Shown in pieces: positions 8,971 to 18,391 of a stretch of DNA of 59,634 bases; the stretch's first letter is position 1; each line of letters begins with the position of its first letter. A program made the position numbers and the translations under genes. This DNA comes from Candidatus Hydrogenedens sp. (GTDB lineage Bacteria > Hydrogenedentota > Hydrogenedentia > Hydrogenedentales > Hydrogenedentaceae), in NCBI GenBank assembly GCA_035378955.1, contig DAOSUS010000013.1, forward strand, positions 1 to 59,634, written 5' to 3'. A model generated the notes under the pieces. The model was not told where the DNA came from, made no database searches, and was given only the letters and a program-made list of their open reading frames with translations.

Positions 8971-10428
8971 ATGAAATCCAATGTCTCTCGTAGAAATTTT
9001 ATCAAAACAGCAAGCACTGCCACAGGACTTTTAGTAATGGCAGGAAAAGCCCCGTTCTCCTATGCCCTCAACGACAAGGTGAAGGTTGGTTGTATTGGTT
9101 GTGGTGGACAAGGAAGTTATCATATTAAAGATGGTCTGATGGGTGCATCCGATATTGTCATCACTGCGGTATGTGATGCTTATGGTCCCCATCAACGGTT
9201 AGCCGTGCAATTAGCCCAGATTTCAAATGCAGGCATAGCACTGGAACCCGGGCAAGGACTAACTGAGGAGCAACGGCAAAAGGCTCTGGCTGCTTTTAAG
9301 CCGAAGAGTTATTATGATTATCGGGAAATGTTAGAGAAAGAAGAACTGGACGCTGTTGTTATTGCCACTCCACTTCATACGCACTATCAAATAACCATGG
9401 ATAGTTTGAGTGCTGGCAAATATGTATTTTGTGAAAAGACGATGTGTTATGAAATTGAACAAGCGCGGGATGTCGTAAAGAAATGTCACGAAACAGGCAA
9501 ATGGGTTCAGGTAGGACATCAACGGAGATACAATCCTTTGTATAATAAAGCCTTAATGATGATTTGGGAGGAAGGGACTATTGGGCGAATTGTTCATATA
9601 GATGCCCAATGGCACCGTAATAATGATTGGCGCCGTCCGATTAACAAAGACCATAAACTCAACTCTCAAGAAGCACGCTTTATTAAAGATTTAGAACGAT
9701 ATATGAACTGGCGTTTGTATAAGGAATCCTCTCGTGGTTTGTTAACGGAATTGGCAACTCACCAATTGGATATCGTAGCCTGGTTCTTAGATGCCATGCC
9801 CAAACGAGTTTATGGTTGCGGTAGTTTAGATTACTGGAGAGATGGTCGCGAAATTCATGACAGTATAAATATGATTTATGAATTTGATATTACCCCTGAG
9901 AATCGTGGTTATCGGGCTATCAACGCTCGTAGTAGTTATCAAGATAAAATGGCAATCAATCAGCCTTATACAGTCCAGCTGGCATATTCCAGTATTACTG
10001 CTAATGCGAAGAAAGGATGTAATGAATTAATACAAGGAGATGAAGGGACTATTGAATTGAGCGAAGAAGGCGGCAGTTTCTATCCCGAAGCAACATCGAA
10101 AGTCTCTTGGGGTGAATCGGGCAGTGCCGAACAAACAGCGACAGTTATCACTTCCGGTGGGACTTTGAAGTTGAGCAATAAAGCCCTGCAAGAAGGCAAA
10201 CCGATTGTTGTAGATAATACGCGTTCCGTTGACCAACTTCAATTTATGCGTTTTGCAAAAGATATAAAAGAAGGTGGCGTTCCGAAGGCGAATCAGATGG
10301 TCGGATTACGGGCTACCATTATGGCTCTTTCGGGTTATCAGGCAATAGAGGAAAAGCGGATGGTGGAAATAGACCCGGCTCTCTATACATTCGATTTTCC
10401 AACCCCTGACCCATCAACGGTTAGTTAA
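8971..10428 (+). CDS. Tat-exported Gfo/Idh/MocA-family oxidoreductase
   Basis: 485 residues. A twin-arginine signal (SRRNFIK, residues 6-12, then a hydrophobic stretch ending near SYA) shows export of the folded, cofactor-bound protein. The Rossmann motif GCIGCGGQGSYH follows, then the EKT motif (a variant of the EKP signature) and a C-terminal Gfo/Idh domain. It probably oxidises or reduces a sugar or polyol with a tightly bound NAD(P), as in glucose-fructose oxidoreductase-type enzymes. AGGAA precedes the ATG. It is encoded between ApbE and a multiheme cytochrome, so electron transfer between them is possible but is inference. Confidence 0.88.
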   Translation: MKSNVSRRNFIKTASTATGLLVMAGKAPFSYALNDKVKVGCIGCGGQGSYHIKDGLMGASDIVITAVCDAYGPHQRLAVQLAQISNAGIALEPGQGLTEEQRQKALAAFKPKSYYDYREMLEKEELDAVVIATPLHTHYQITMDSLSAGKYVFCEKTMCYEIEQARDVVKKCHETGKWVQVGHQRRYNPLYNKALMMIWEEGTIGRIVHIDAQWHRNNDWRRPINKDHKLNSQEARFIKDLERYMNWRLYKESSRGLLTELATHQLDIVAWFLDAMPKRVYGCGSLDYWRDGREIHDSINMIYEFDITPENRGYRAINARSSYQDKMAINQPYTVQLAYSSITANAKKGCNELIQGDEGTIELSEEGGSFYPEATSKVSWGESGSAEQTATVITSGGTLKLSNKALQEGKPIVVDNTRSVDQLQFMRFAKDIKEGGVPKANQMVGLRATIMALSGYQAIEEKRMVEIDPALYTFDFPTPDPSTVS

Positions 10429-10498
10429 TATTATAAATTTTTATAGAAATAGATTAAAGCAATAAAATTATAAACATATAAAAAGAGAAAGTGATGCC

Positions 10499-13400
10499 AT
10501 GAGCAAATCGTGGAGAAGATGTATTCCATTATTAGTATTCACTTTAGGTTTTCTGCCTGTCCTTCCTATTTCGGCAAAGGATTCAACGGAACCTTTACAA
10601 AACATTATAGAAAATTATGATAAATATATAGGAAGAGACCTTGTAATTAATAATCGTGCTCCTAACGCAAAAGTCATTCGCACTCTCCCACTTTCGTGCC
10701 CTCCCTTCCATTTAAGGGATAAAAACGGGGATATTATCGACCCTACAAAAAATGCAGATGGGACACCTGTTGACCCAAATCTACCGGTTCAACAACAAGG
10801 AATTCCCAGAGCGGTAAGCACGAAACAAACCTGTGGAGCTTGCCATCCTTATGACCGAATTACTCATGGCTATCATTTTCAGATGGGAAGAGATGAACTT
10901 TATCCGCCTACAGACCCTAATAGTGGAATTCCTAAGGATAAAAGCCCAGGCTTCTTCGGGAAATGGCTCTCACTATATCAGCGGGAATTGGTTGGAAAAC
11001 ATTTTGAAAATCCCGAACAGGTAGATATGACTCCTTTTGACTGGATTGTGAGTTGTGGAGTATGTCATCCGGGTGGTGGACCTGCTGAATATGACCGTTC
11101 TGGAAAAAATTATGCAACGGTTAAAAAAACGAGTCCTTTGACAGGGTCTTTTGGTGATGGAGATTACCATGAATCTCCCTGGGAAAAGACAGGTGTGATT
11201 GAAGCAGATTGTTTCATTTGCCACCTTGAAGATTATGAATATTCCCTCCGTGCTCAACAGATTAAAAAGTGGAATTTTGAATATGCCGCGACTGCGGCTG
11301 CAGGATTTGGTTATGTTTGGGGTTCAACGATTGATGGACAACAACCCAAAGTTTACTATAACAAGAGCCTTTTCCGTGCTGATGGAACGGTTCACTTGCA
11401 TATTCGCCGTCCAACGGACCGTCAATGTATGTTCTGCCATGATATGTCCAGTGTTCAAAAACGCGGAATTTCATGGCATTCTCCGTATATGCAGGATGTT
11501 CATACAGAACAAGGTTTGAAATGTATTGATTGTCACCACGGAGATATTCGCCATAATTTTGCTAAGGGAAGTTCTTCCATACAAACGGTTCGCGATGATT
11601 TGGACAATACAACTTTATCTTGTAAGCAGTGTCATGAGAATCAGGAGAAAGGGGCGCCTTATCCTGAACATAAAGGGCTACCTCTACTTCATCTGGAGCG
11701 GATAGATTGCACCGCATGCCATATAACACATCGTCCCTTCTTGCCTGTATCCATTATTGACCCATTGACAGGTAAAGCAATGACCTTACCTGAAATTCAG
11801 GATATGACTTATTGGGGAGCCTTTGAGTTCGGTGGTTTCTGGGGTTGGTCGCGTAGTAGAGACGATGCGAACCTTATCTTTCCCTATACAAAAGAACAAT
11901 TACAGCAAGCCAAGGAATATATTATTTCCAGCGAAGATAATATCCGTAAACTGTATAAAGAAGCATTTTTGACAGAACTACCCGAAGGAAATATTAAAGT
12001 TGCCGATTTCGTCCAGCAAAAACAGGGACTTGAGAACTCCGAAGCCCGTGGATTAATGCTAATTACATTATCCCAATTAGTTCGTCCTGCAAAAGAAGCC
12101 TTTCCTGTTGTCGTTTTCCGCAATCAAGCCTATTCCTATGATGCCGGACAAATACGAGAGTTAAAAGCAACTCCACAACCAAAACGCCCCGGGGCAACCA
12201 TTATAGAATCTTCATTTGATTTAGGAAGAAGTAAAACCGACGGAAAAATCTATGCTCAAAATACGCAGGTTTCTGCATATTGGGTTTATCTTGAAAAAGA
12301 GGAAGTTCGTCCCGTATTGCTTAAAGATATGAAGAAGGCTTATGATTGGTTAACATCAGAGGAATATAGTTTCCGTCTTTATCCAGCACAACCTCAGAAT
12401 GGACAGGCTTCCCCGGCACTTCCGGAAAATCCTCTCAAGCAGGCACAACAGACACCTACAACGGAAAATACAGGAGCATTACAAGCACAAGTGCCAGCAC
12501 CCGCCGATACAGCAGACCGAAAAATGACAGCCGAAGAAGCCCGTCAAATAGCAGATATGGAAGAAAAACTGAAATCTGCTATACAGGAAAAAGTAAAAGT
12601 ATATTCTGCCTCAGATACTCGACCCTTAAAAATTTATGATGATAACAATGATACCTTCCCGGAGGTAAATACGCAGGAAGAAATAGGATTGTTTGCCTGG
12701 GCTCTTAAACAGAATGTCCCATCGCTACGCGATAAGGATTTGTATTATCTGAGAGGGACAACTGTTTTCCGCGTTAATGTCAAAGGTGGAGATAATCCCT
12801 ATGACTGTGAATTTTTAGATATGGACCGTATTGGTGAGAATAAACCTTTCATTGCAATTACAAGATACGAACAGAAAGAGGAACCCGGTGAATATAGTTG
12901 GGATAAACCTAAACAAGTCTGGAAACCTGTGGAAATGCGGCTTTGTTCGCCCTATGAAGCAGAAATTGTCCCGATTGACCCCAAAGCATACCCATCAATT
13001 ATGGCTATGGCAAAGCCATTAGAATGGACTGTTTCTCACGGTGTAGAACCAGCGACTCGTGCGTATGGTGCCAAAGGCTGCACGGATTGCCACTCTGAAA
13101 ATTCTTCATTCTTTATGGGTAGTATGCTTGTAGACCCATTCTCAGAAAATGGCACTCCAAAATATGTTCCTCTATGGAGTGTTTTAGGTTATGATATTTC
13201 TAACTTAAAGTTAGGTGCATGGCGTGAAGGCGTATTGAAAAAATATGCTCCATGGATAGTACTTATACAATTGTTACTAATCCTTATCCATTATGTTCTT
13301 ATCGGTAGAAAAGAAGGTACTCCTGTTGGAAAACCGAATGTCCTTCGTTTTCGCGGCTATGAACGGATAGCTCATGCAATCGCTATGATTAGTGTTACAT

Positions 13401-13939
13401 TCCTGGCGATTACAGGGTTCTTCTTCCTCTTGGGGCAATACGACCCCTTAGGACCGTGGGCAAGAGTATGGCATACATGGTTCGGCTATGTAGCCTGTGC
13501 TGGTGTTGTCTTTATCTTCTTATCCTGGGTAGCCTTTATGTTCCCTGCCAAAGGAGATTTTAGTTGGTTGTTGAAAGCCGGCGGTTATTTAGGCGGTGTT
13601 AAAGGACATGTTCCAGCGGGTAAATTTAATGCGGGACAGAAAATCCTGTTCTGGTTAGCCATACTCGCGTCAGGGACTTGTGGAGTAACGGGGGTTGTTA
13701 TGGCATTAAATCGTGGTGCTCACTTTACAAATCAGGAGATATACTATACCATTCACGATATATCAGCACTTGTTATGATACTGGTACTCATTGCTCATAT
13801 TTATTTGGCTGCTTTCGTTGTCCCTCATAGTCTACGGGCTATTTTCGGTGGGAAAGTAAGTGATATATGGGCCAAAGAACATCATTCGCTCTGGGCTTTT
13901 ACTGTTATTGATGATAAACACAATTCATCAGAACACTAA
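10499..13939 (+). CDS. Octaheme cytochrome c fused to a cytochrome b membrane domain
   Basis: A 1146-residue protein with an N-terminal signal sequence. Eight CXXCH heme c motifs are visible: CGACH (112), CGVCH (186), CFICH (238), CMFCH (310), CIDCH (342), CKQCH (375), CTACH (404) and, far downstream, CTDCH (861). A Pro/Gln/Ala-rich linker lies around residues 645-690. About five membrane helices from residue 917 to the end carry conserved His (RIAHAI, WHTWFGY, TIHDISALVM, LIAHIYLA), as in cytochrome b561/FdnI-type diheme b subunits. It should move electrons between the quinone pool and an extracytoplasmic partner. The upstream neighbours ApbE and a Tat-exported oxidoreductase fit this. The terminal reaction is not known. 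Confidence 0.88.
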   Translation: MSKSWRRCIPLLVFTLGFLPVLPISAKDSTEPLQNIIENYDKYIGRDLVINNRAPNAKVIRTLPLSCPPFHLRDKNGDIIDPTKNADGTPVDPNLPVQQQGIPRAVSTKQTCGACHPYDRITHGYHFQMGRDELYPPTDPNSGIPKDKSPGFFGKWLSLYQRELVGKHFENPEQVDMTPFDWIVSCGVCHPGGGPAEYDRSGKNYATVKKTSPLTGSFGDGDYHESPWEKTGVIEADCFICHLEDYEYSLRAQQIKKWNFEYAATAAAGFGYVWGSTIDGQQPKVYYNKSLFRADGTVHLHIRRPTDRQCMFCHDMSSVQKRGISWHSPYMQDVHTEQGLKCIDCHHGDIRHNFAKGSSSIQTVRDDLDNTTLSCKQCHENQEKGAPYPEHKGLPLLHLERIDCTACHITHRPFLPVSIIDPLTGKAMTLPEIQDMTYWGAFEFGGFWGWSRSRDDANLIFPYTKEQLQQAKEYIISSEDNIRKLYKEAFLTELPEGNIKVADFVQQKQGLENSEARGLMLITLSQLVRPAKEAFPVVVFRNQAYSYDAGQIRELKATPQPKRPGATIIESSFDLGRSKTDGKIYAQNTQVSAYWVYLEKEEVRPVLLKDMKKAYDWLTSEEYSFRLYPAQPQNGQASPALPENPLKQAQQTPTTENTGALQAQVPAPADTADRKMTAEEARQIADMEEKLKSAIQEKVKVYSASDTRPLKIYDDNNDTFPEVNTQEEIGLFAWALKQNVPSLRDKDLYYLRGTTVFRVNVKGGDNPYDCEFLDMDRIGENKPFIAITRYEQKEEPGEYSWDKPKQVWKPVEMRLCSPYEAEIVPIDPKAYPSIMAMAKPLEWTVSHGVEPATRAYGAKGCTDCHSENSSFFMGSMLVDPFSENGTPKYVPLWSVLGYDISNLKLGAWREGVLKKYAPWIVLIQLLLILIHYVLIGRKEGTPVGKPNVLRFRGYERIAHAIAMISVTFLAITGFFFLLGQYDPLGPWARVWHTWFGYVACAGVVFIFLSWVAFMFPAKGDFSWLLKAGGYLGGVKGHVPAGKFNAGQKILFWLAILASGTCGVTGVVMALNRGAHFTNQEIYYTIHDISALVMILVLIAHIYLAAFVVPHSLRAIFGGKVSDIWAKEHHSLWAFTVIDDKHNSSEH

Positions 13940-13997
13940 TTCCCCTCACAATTAAATCGTATAATATTATTTTCTAAATTAACATGAGGAGTAGAGT

Positions 13998-14558
13998 ATG
14001 AAAATCCTGTCTTTATTGGGAAGTCCTAAAAAGAATGGAAATACAGCCTATGCGTTAAACTACCTCGAAGAACAACTAAAAAAACAAAATCATGAGGTAA
14101 AACATGTTTATGTTTCTTCCTTATCCATTGAGGGATGTAGAGAATGTTATTGGTGCAAACAGGAAGGGAACTTTTTGTGCTGTAATAACGACGATGCAAT
14201 TCCTATCTTAAAAGAAATGATTGATGCGGACGCTATTATCTTTTCTGCACCAACTTTTTGTTGGGGATTTCCTGCTCAAATGAAAGCCCTTCTTGACCGT
14301 ATGTTTTGCCTAATTTCATGGAAGGAAGGGGATACAGAAAGTCAATCCCTACTGGCAGGGAAAACCATGGCACTTATTGTAACCGCTGGTGGTGAAGTAA
14401 AAAATAATGCAGAACTATTGGGAATAGCCTTTAACAACATGATTGAATTTATGAATGGTAAGTCTGCAGGAATTGTTTACATTGCTCCCTGTGAAGGTAT
14501 CCATTCTATCAATGATACAATTAAACAACAATTAGATGAATTATCTAAAAATTTCTAA
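13998..14558 (+). CDS. Flavodoxin-fold NAD(P)H-dependent FMN reductase
   Basis: 186 residues. The N-terminal phosphate loop GSPKKNGNTAYAL binds FMN. A cysteine-rich segment (CRECYWCKQEG, then CC) lies at about residues 47-63, as in iron-sulfur-flavoprotein-like members, and APTFCWGFPAQMKALLDR is the second FMN region. A GAGGAG ribosome binding site precedes the ATG. It is the last gene of the ApbE-cytochrome group. It is probably a cytoplasmic flavin reductase or redox carrier, with partner unknown. Confidence 0.83.
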   Translation: MKILSLLGSPKKNGNTAYALNYLEEQLKKQNHEVKHVYVSSLSIEGCRECYWCKQEGNFLCCNNDDAIPILKEMIDADAIIFSAPTFCWGFPAQMKALLDRMFCLISWKEGDTESQSLLAGKTMALIVTAGGEVKNNAELLGIAFNNMIEFMNGKSAGIVYIAPCEGIHSINDTIKQQLDELSKNF

Positions 14559-14773
14559 TCCCTTCTATTACAAAGTAGCACTTGTAATATTCTGAAAATA
14601 TTACTTTATTAATTATGTTTTTCTAAAAAAGACTTTAAAAGAATACTTTCGTCCATTCCAAAACATTTTTTTAAGGGGCAGAAGTCCTTTTACTACCTGA
14701 AATCCTTAATTTTCTAATTAGGAAAGATTAATTAGTTGAGCCTTTATTCTATCTATTGTAATAACACTCTATA

Positions 14774-16786
14774 TTACTGTTCTTTTATCTTTTCATATAT
14801 AACGAAAAGGGCGGAGGGTTTTTCTGGGAGTGTTAGGGGAACACCATAATCCATTAATTCTTTTCCTGTAAGTTCTAAGGTTTTTGCTTCTTTATGAAGT
14901 TGGGTAATACGATATTTCGCTTTTAATTCCAAACCGTGTAGGGGTAACCGCATACTTTCTGTGTCGGATTCTTCACGGCGGAACGCCTGTATCATACCCG
15001 TGCCTTTGCTTGGTAAATTAAACTGCCATGCTATCCAGGCATTTTTTTCAAGTGAGTAGGGGGTTAGTGGATAATAATCACCGTAATAATTTTCAGCATA
15101 AAGTTTTCGTTGTTCTATCATATTCATTAGCCTTTGCCAATCAATATCATCCTGTCTCTGGTCGAAACAGGCTGTAAAACTGGGGCATAGCACACTCATG
15201 ACTTCATAATCGGATGTTTTAGAGGTGCCTGTGCCAAAAAATGGGAACCACTCAGATAATGCCCAGGTATGACATTGATTTCCGATGGGTTCCATAATGT
15301 AATCACTTCGTAGTAAAGGAACAGCCCGTCGTAAAGTTTCTAAATCATTGCGTCTGCCGCCACTGGAACAGGAATCTATCAACATATTGGGATGACGACG
15401 CAATAATTCATCCCAGTATGCAAAATAACCTTCTACATGTCGTATCTCTGTAATTCCCTGTCTGTCCGGGGCATCATTTTTTCGCCAGAAGTCCAATGGG
15501 TCCATATTAAAATCCTGGCGGTATAAATCAATTCCTTCTTTTGTAAGAATATTGTCTATATGGTTTGTTAACCATTCTCTAGATTGAGTGTTTCCAAGGT
15601 TCAACAATCCCCCCTCTTTCCCTCCTAAAATCCATTCTGGATGGGTTTCCGCAAGCCAAGTTCCTGAATGCACACGCTCCGGCTCAAACCATACAAGTAT
15701 TTTGACCCCTTTATTATGTGCAAAATCGGAAATAGGCTTGAAACCACCGGGAAACCGCGTCTCATCTACAACCCATGTTCCTGTTTTGGGCCATTGACCA
15801 TCGCAAGGATACCAACCTGCATCCATCCACCAATAATCGAGGGAAAAACCTCGTTGTAAATATTTTTCAATAAACATTAATTGTGTGTCGGTATTTGCAT
15901 TAACCATTTCTCCGTATTGATGAGAACTACAAGCGAAAAGCATGGGCACCTTGGGAGGTTTTCCATAAGGATGGGGTAAATTATGGGCAATCATCCATTG
16001 CCTCCATAAATTCTGTCCGCGTTGTTTATCTCCTAAATAAAATAAAAGCACCACCATAGGTCCACGGACTTCTTCTCCGGGATATAAAGTAAAATGGGTA
16101 AGTTCCTGTCCTCCTTGAATAGATAAAGCACCTTCCTTATCTCGATAAAACCGACAGGACCATTGACCTGCCCAACTGATAGCAAAAATAAGTCCAGCAT
16201 TTTCCCTTTGAAAATTGAAATAGGGGAATGTTGTCTGTGTTGGGCGTCCCCCTGTATTGGCAAGTTTAATTTCGAAGTCCCTATTCATCGGTTCAATTAT
16301 AGGTTCATAACTATCTGGAGTGCAGTTATCCCCTTTGTTTCGATAAAGCACGGTGCGTTGGTTTTTAAACTCAGGAAATAGAGTATCTATTGTTTTTAAG
16401 TTTTGTAATATGGGAGTATTTTTATCCCCACCATTCTTGTAATACGCAGTCCATTCAATTACAGGGAAATGCAGATATTGAATGGCCTTATATTGAACAA
16501 TCAAACCTGTTTGAGTATGTGTCAACTTCAAAGTGCAGGTTATTTTATCAATAGATTTCTCTTTTGTAATTTCCCGTGTCCATTCATCTGGAATCTGGCT
16601 TGTGGGTGTATCGCCAATAAGTAAGGAACCGGGAAAAAAGTCTGCAGGACGGGACACTTGTTCGCCGAACCATCGTTCAAAAGATGTGCTGGCTGAAGAT
16701 AACTCTTCCGGTAAAGAGGTTGTTTGTGCATATAAAACACAACTTATACTAAGCAGAAAAAAAATCATTGCACATGTTTGTTTCAT
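14774..16786 (-). CDS. Alpha-galactosidase, GH36-like
   Basis: 670 residues with a signal peptide (about 1-20), so extracytoplasmic. An N-terminal beta-sandwich is followed by the melibiase barrel: WWMDAGWY, ILVWFEPERV, LYRQDFNMDP (Asp expected as nucleophile) and DSCSSGGRRND, then VPLLRSDY (Asp as likely acid/base). A small beta domain ends the protein. Order and length fit GH36. AAAAGGA lies 8 bases before the ATG. It lies 49 bases after the sugar isomerase/epimerase gene, suggesting shared transcription. The galactoside specificity is from the family, not shown here. Confidence 0.87.
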   Translation of the reverse strand: MKQTCAMIFFLLSISCVLYAQTTSLPEELSSASTSFERWFGEQVSRPADFFPGSLLIGDTPTSQIPDEWTREITKEKSIDKITCTLKLTHTQTGLIVQYKAIQYLHFPVIEWTAYYKNGGDKNTPILQNLKTIDTLFPEFKNQRTVLYRNKGDNCTPDSYEPIIEPMNRDFEIKLANTGGRPTQTTFPYFNFQRENAGLIFAISWAGQWSCRFYRDKEGALSIQGGQELTHFTLYPGEEVRGPMVVLLFYLGDKQRGQNLWRQWMIAHNLPHPYGKPPKVPMLFACSSHQYGEMVNANTDTQLMFIEKYLQRGFSLDYWWMDAGWYPCDGQWPKTGTWVVDETRFPGGFKPISDFAHNKGVKILVWFEPERVHSGTWLAETHPEWILGGKEGGLLNLGNTQSREWLTNHIDNILTKEGIDLYRQDFNMDPLDFWRKNDAPDRQGITEIRHVEGYFAYWDELLRRHPNMLIDSCSSGGRRNDLETLRRAVPLLRSDYIMEPIGNQCHTWALSEWFPFFGTGTSKTSDYEVMSVLCPSFTACFDQRQDDIDWQRLMNMIEQRKLYAENYYGDYYPLTPYSLEKNAWIAWQFNLPSKGTGMIQAFRREESDTESMRLPLHGLELKAKYRITQLHKEAKTLELTGKELMDYGVPLTLPEKPSALFVIYEKIKEQ

Positions 16787-16835
16787 AAAACAATCCTTTT
16801 AATAAGCATGGATAAAATTACATGTAATTTTAAGT

Positions 16836-17723
16836 TTAGTTATCAAATTGAATATCGTTGGTGATTTCGATAAGGAATTCTACATCCTGTTTTAGAATTT
16901 GTCTTTTTTGAGTAATGTCCTCAAAATGTCCCAGGGATTCATCTTCAATACATAGCACACCATCATAATTGGTTTTTTTAAGTTCTGTTAATATTGTCTC
17001 TATATTTATGTCCCCTTTGAATATAGGACAAACATAGGTATCATATTCCCAGCCAGTTTCACGGTAAATTTCTTGTGCCGTTTTGGGGTAAGCAATGTTT
17101 TTGATATGGGTGTGTTTTGCGTATGGAGCAAGTAATTTTAATATTGCTTCTGTTTCAGATAAGGGGTAGCCACGCCAATAGAAATTACCGAAATCTAATG
17201 TTAATCCCAATCGGGGGTCATCAATTGTATGCACCACAGATAAAAGGAAAATGGGATTATTTCCTTCTTTTCCATGATTTTCAATAGCAAATTTTATAGG
17301 GGTATCCTCTATTTCAGCAAACAATTCTGAAAAAATATTAGAGAACAATTCAATTTTCTTCCCGAAGGTATATAAATGCTCTTGTTGAAGGAGCGAATCA
17401 ATACGGATAATCGGAGTTCCTAATGTGCAGGCAATGTTTACTGCATTTTTTAACCAATCTATAGATTGGTTTTCTGTATGCATACTTATATCAAAATCTG
17501 TGAGTAATGCTGACACGATGATATTTTGTTCTTGCAATTCTTTTTTTAATGAAAGCAATTCCTCTTCCGATTTTAATGAAATCTTATGGTTTGAATTTAA
17601 AGAATAAGATTGAAAATCATTATTTAGATGTAATTCAAACTGATTAAGATTAAGGGAATTAAGTCCTTCTGTAATGCATGGAAAAGATTCCAACAGAATT
17701 TCATCACGAATAGCAATTTTCAT
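16836..17723 (-). CDS. Sugar phosphate isomerase/epimerase (xylose-isomerase-like TIM barrel)
   Basis: 295 residues of the AP-endonuclease-2-like barrel. Likely metal ligands are in IENHG (Glu), LTLDFGNFY (Asp), HTHIKNI (His) and VLCIEDE (Glu). No signal peptide, so cytoplasmic. The ATG overlaps the stop of the preceding methyltransferase frame (ATGA), which implies translational coupling. Probably a ketose/aldose epimerase or a related 3-keto-sugar enzyme; the substrate cannot be told from sequence. Confidence 0.82.
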   Translation of the reverse strand: MKIAIRDEILLESFPCITEGLNSLNLNQFELHLNNDFQSYSLNSNHKISLKSEEELLSLKKELQEQNIIVSALLTDFDISMHTENQSIDWLKNAVNIACTLGTPIIRIDSLLQQEHLYTFGKKIELFSNIFSELFAEIEDTPIKFAIENHGKEGNNPIFLLSVVHTIDDPRLGLTLDFGNFYWRGYPLSETEAILKLLAPYAKHTHIKNIAYPKTAQEIYRETGWEYDTYVCPIFKGDINIETILTELKKTNYDGVLCIEDESLGHFEDITQKRQILKQDVEFLIEITNDIQFDN

Positions 17724-18385
17724 CCGCTATTTCCTCCCGTTGCTTTTGATGCTACTGTTAAAAATCTTTTGATAAGAAAAATTCTATGTTCTTCTTGAGA
17801 TAAAGGTCCTATATGATACCTGTTGATATGAACAAAACCATCCTCACTCAAAGGGAAAGAGTCTGTGGAATCTGTTTCGATAGGTGATAGGACACGGATA
17901 AGGAATGAGGAATTATTTAAAAGACTTGCTAATGAAGAAGGAGTAAAAAAGTGAAATCTGGTTTTACCTTCTTCAAGGGTTTCGTCCCATGTCCCTTGAA
18001 GCAATTTTAGTACATGTCGGTAATATTGCACATTAGGTTCTGCAGTTATAAGGATACCATCATTTTTTAACACACGATGGAGTTCATTAATCGTTTGTGC
18101 CAGACTAAAACAGTCTGAAAGGATGTTTTCTCCGATAATAAGCGTGAATGAATTATCCTCAAAAGGAAGTCCTTCTTTCCCCAATGTTGTATAGTGCAGT
18201 GAGTCGAATTTGTCTTTATAATGGACATTCTGAATATCGTCGGTCAGTATTCCTTGAAGAGAAGTCTCCTTTTTCTGTTTTACCTATGTAATAAAATTCT
18301 CGTCAAAAAAATTAATTGTTAAGACTTTGGAAAAGATATTGGGAAATTGATTAACAATTTCGTCTTTCAAGACATTTTTTATCAT
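17720..18385 (-). pseudogene. SAM-dependent methyltransferase-like gene with an in-frame TAG
   Basis: A continuous 222-codon frame runs from ATG 18385, six bases after the alanine dehydrogenase stop, to 17720, interrupted only by TAG at 18284-18286. Before the stop: MIKNVLKDEIVNQ onward (33 codons). After it, coding continues through LTDDIQNVHYKDKFDS and LPFEDNSFTLIIG, ELHRVLKNDGILI, which are the post-motif-I/motif II-III regions of class I methyltransferases. A TTG at 18184 could start a shorter protein of 154 residues. The usual glycine-rich motif I is not evident, so the substrate and activity are unclear. Seen: an intact frame around one stop. Inferred: a nonsense mutation, or readthrough. 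Confidence 0.6.
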
Positions 18386-18391
18386 TGCGTT

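Noticed and set aside
14567..14588. Terminator after the FMN reductase
   Set aside because: ATTACAA/TTGTAAT forms only a weak AT stem and no T-run follows.
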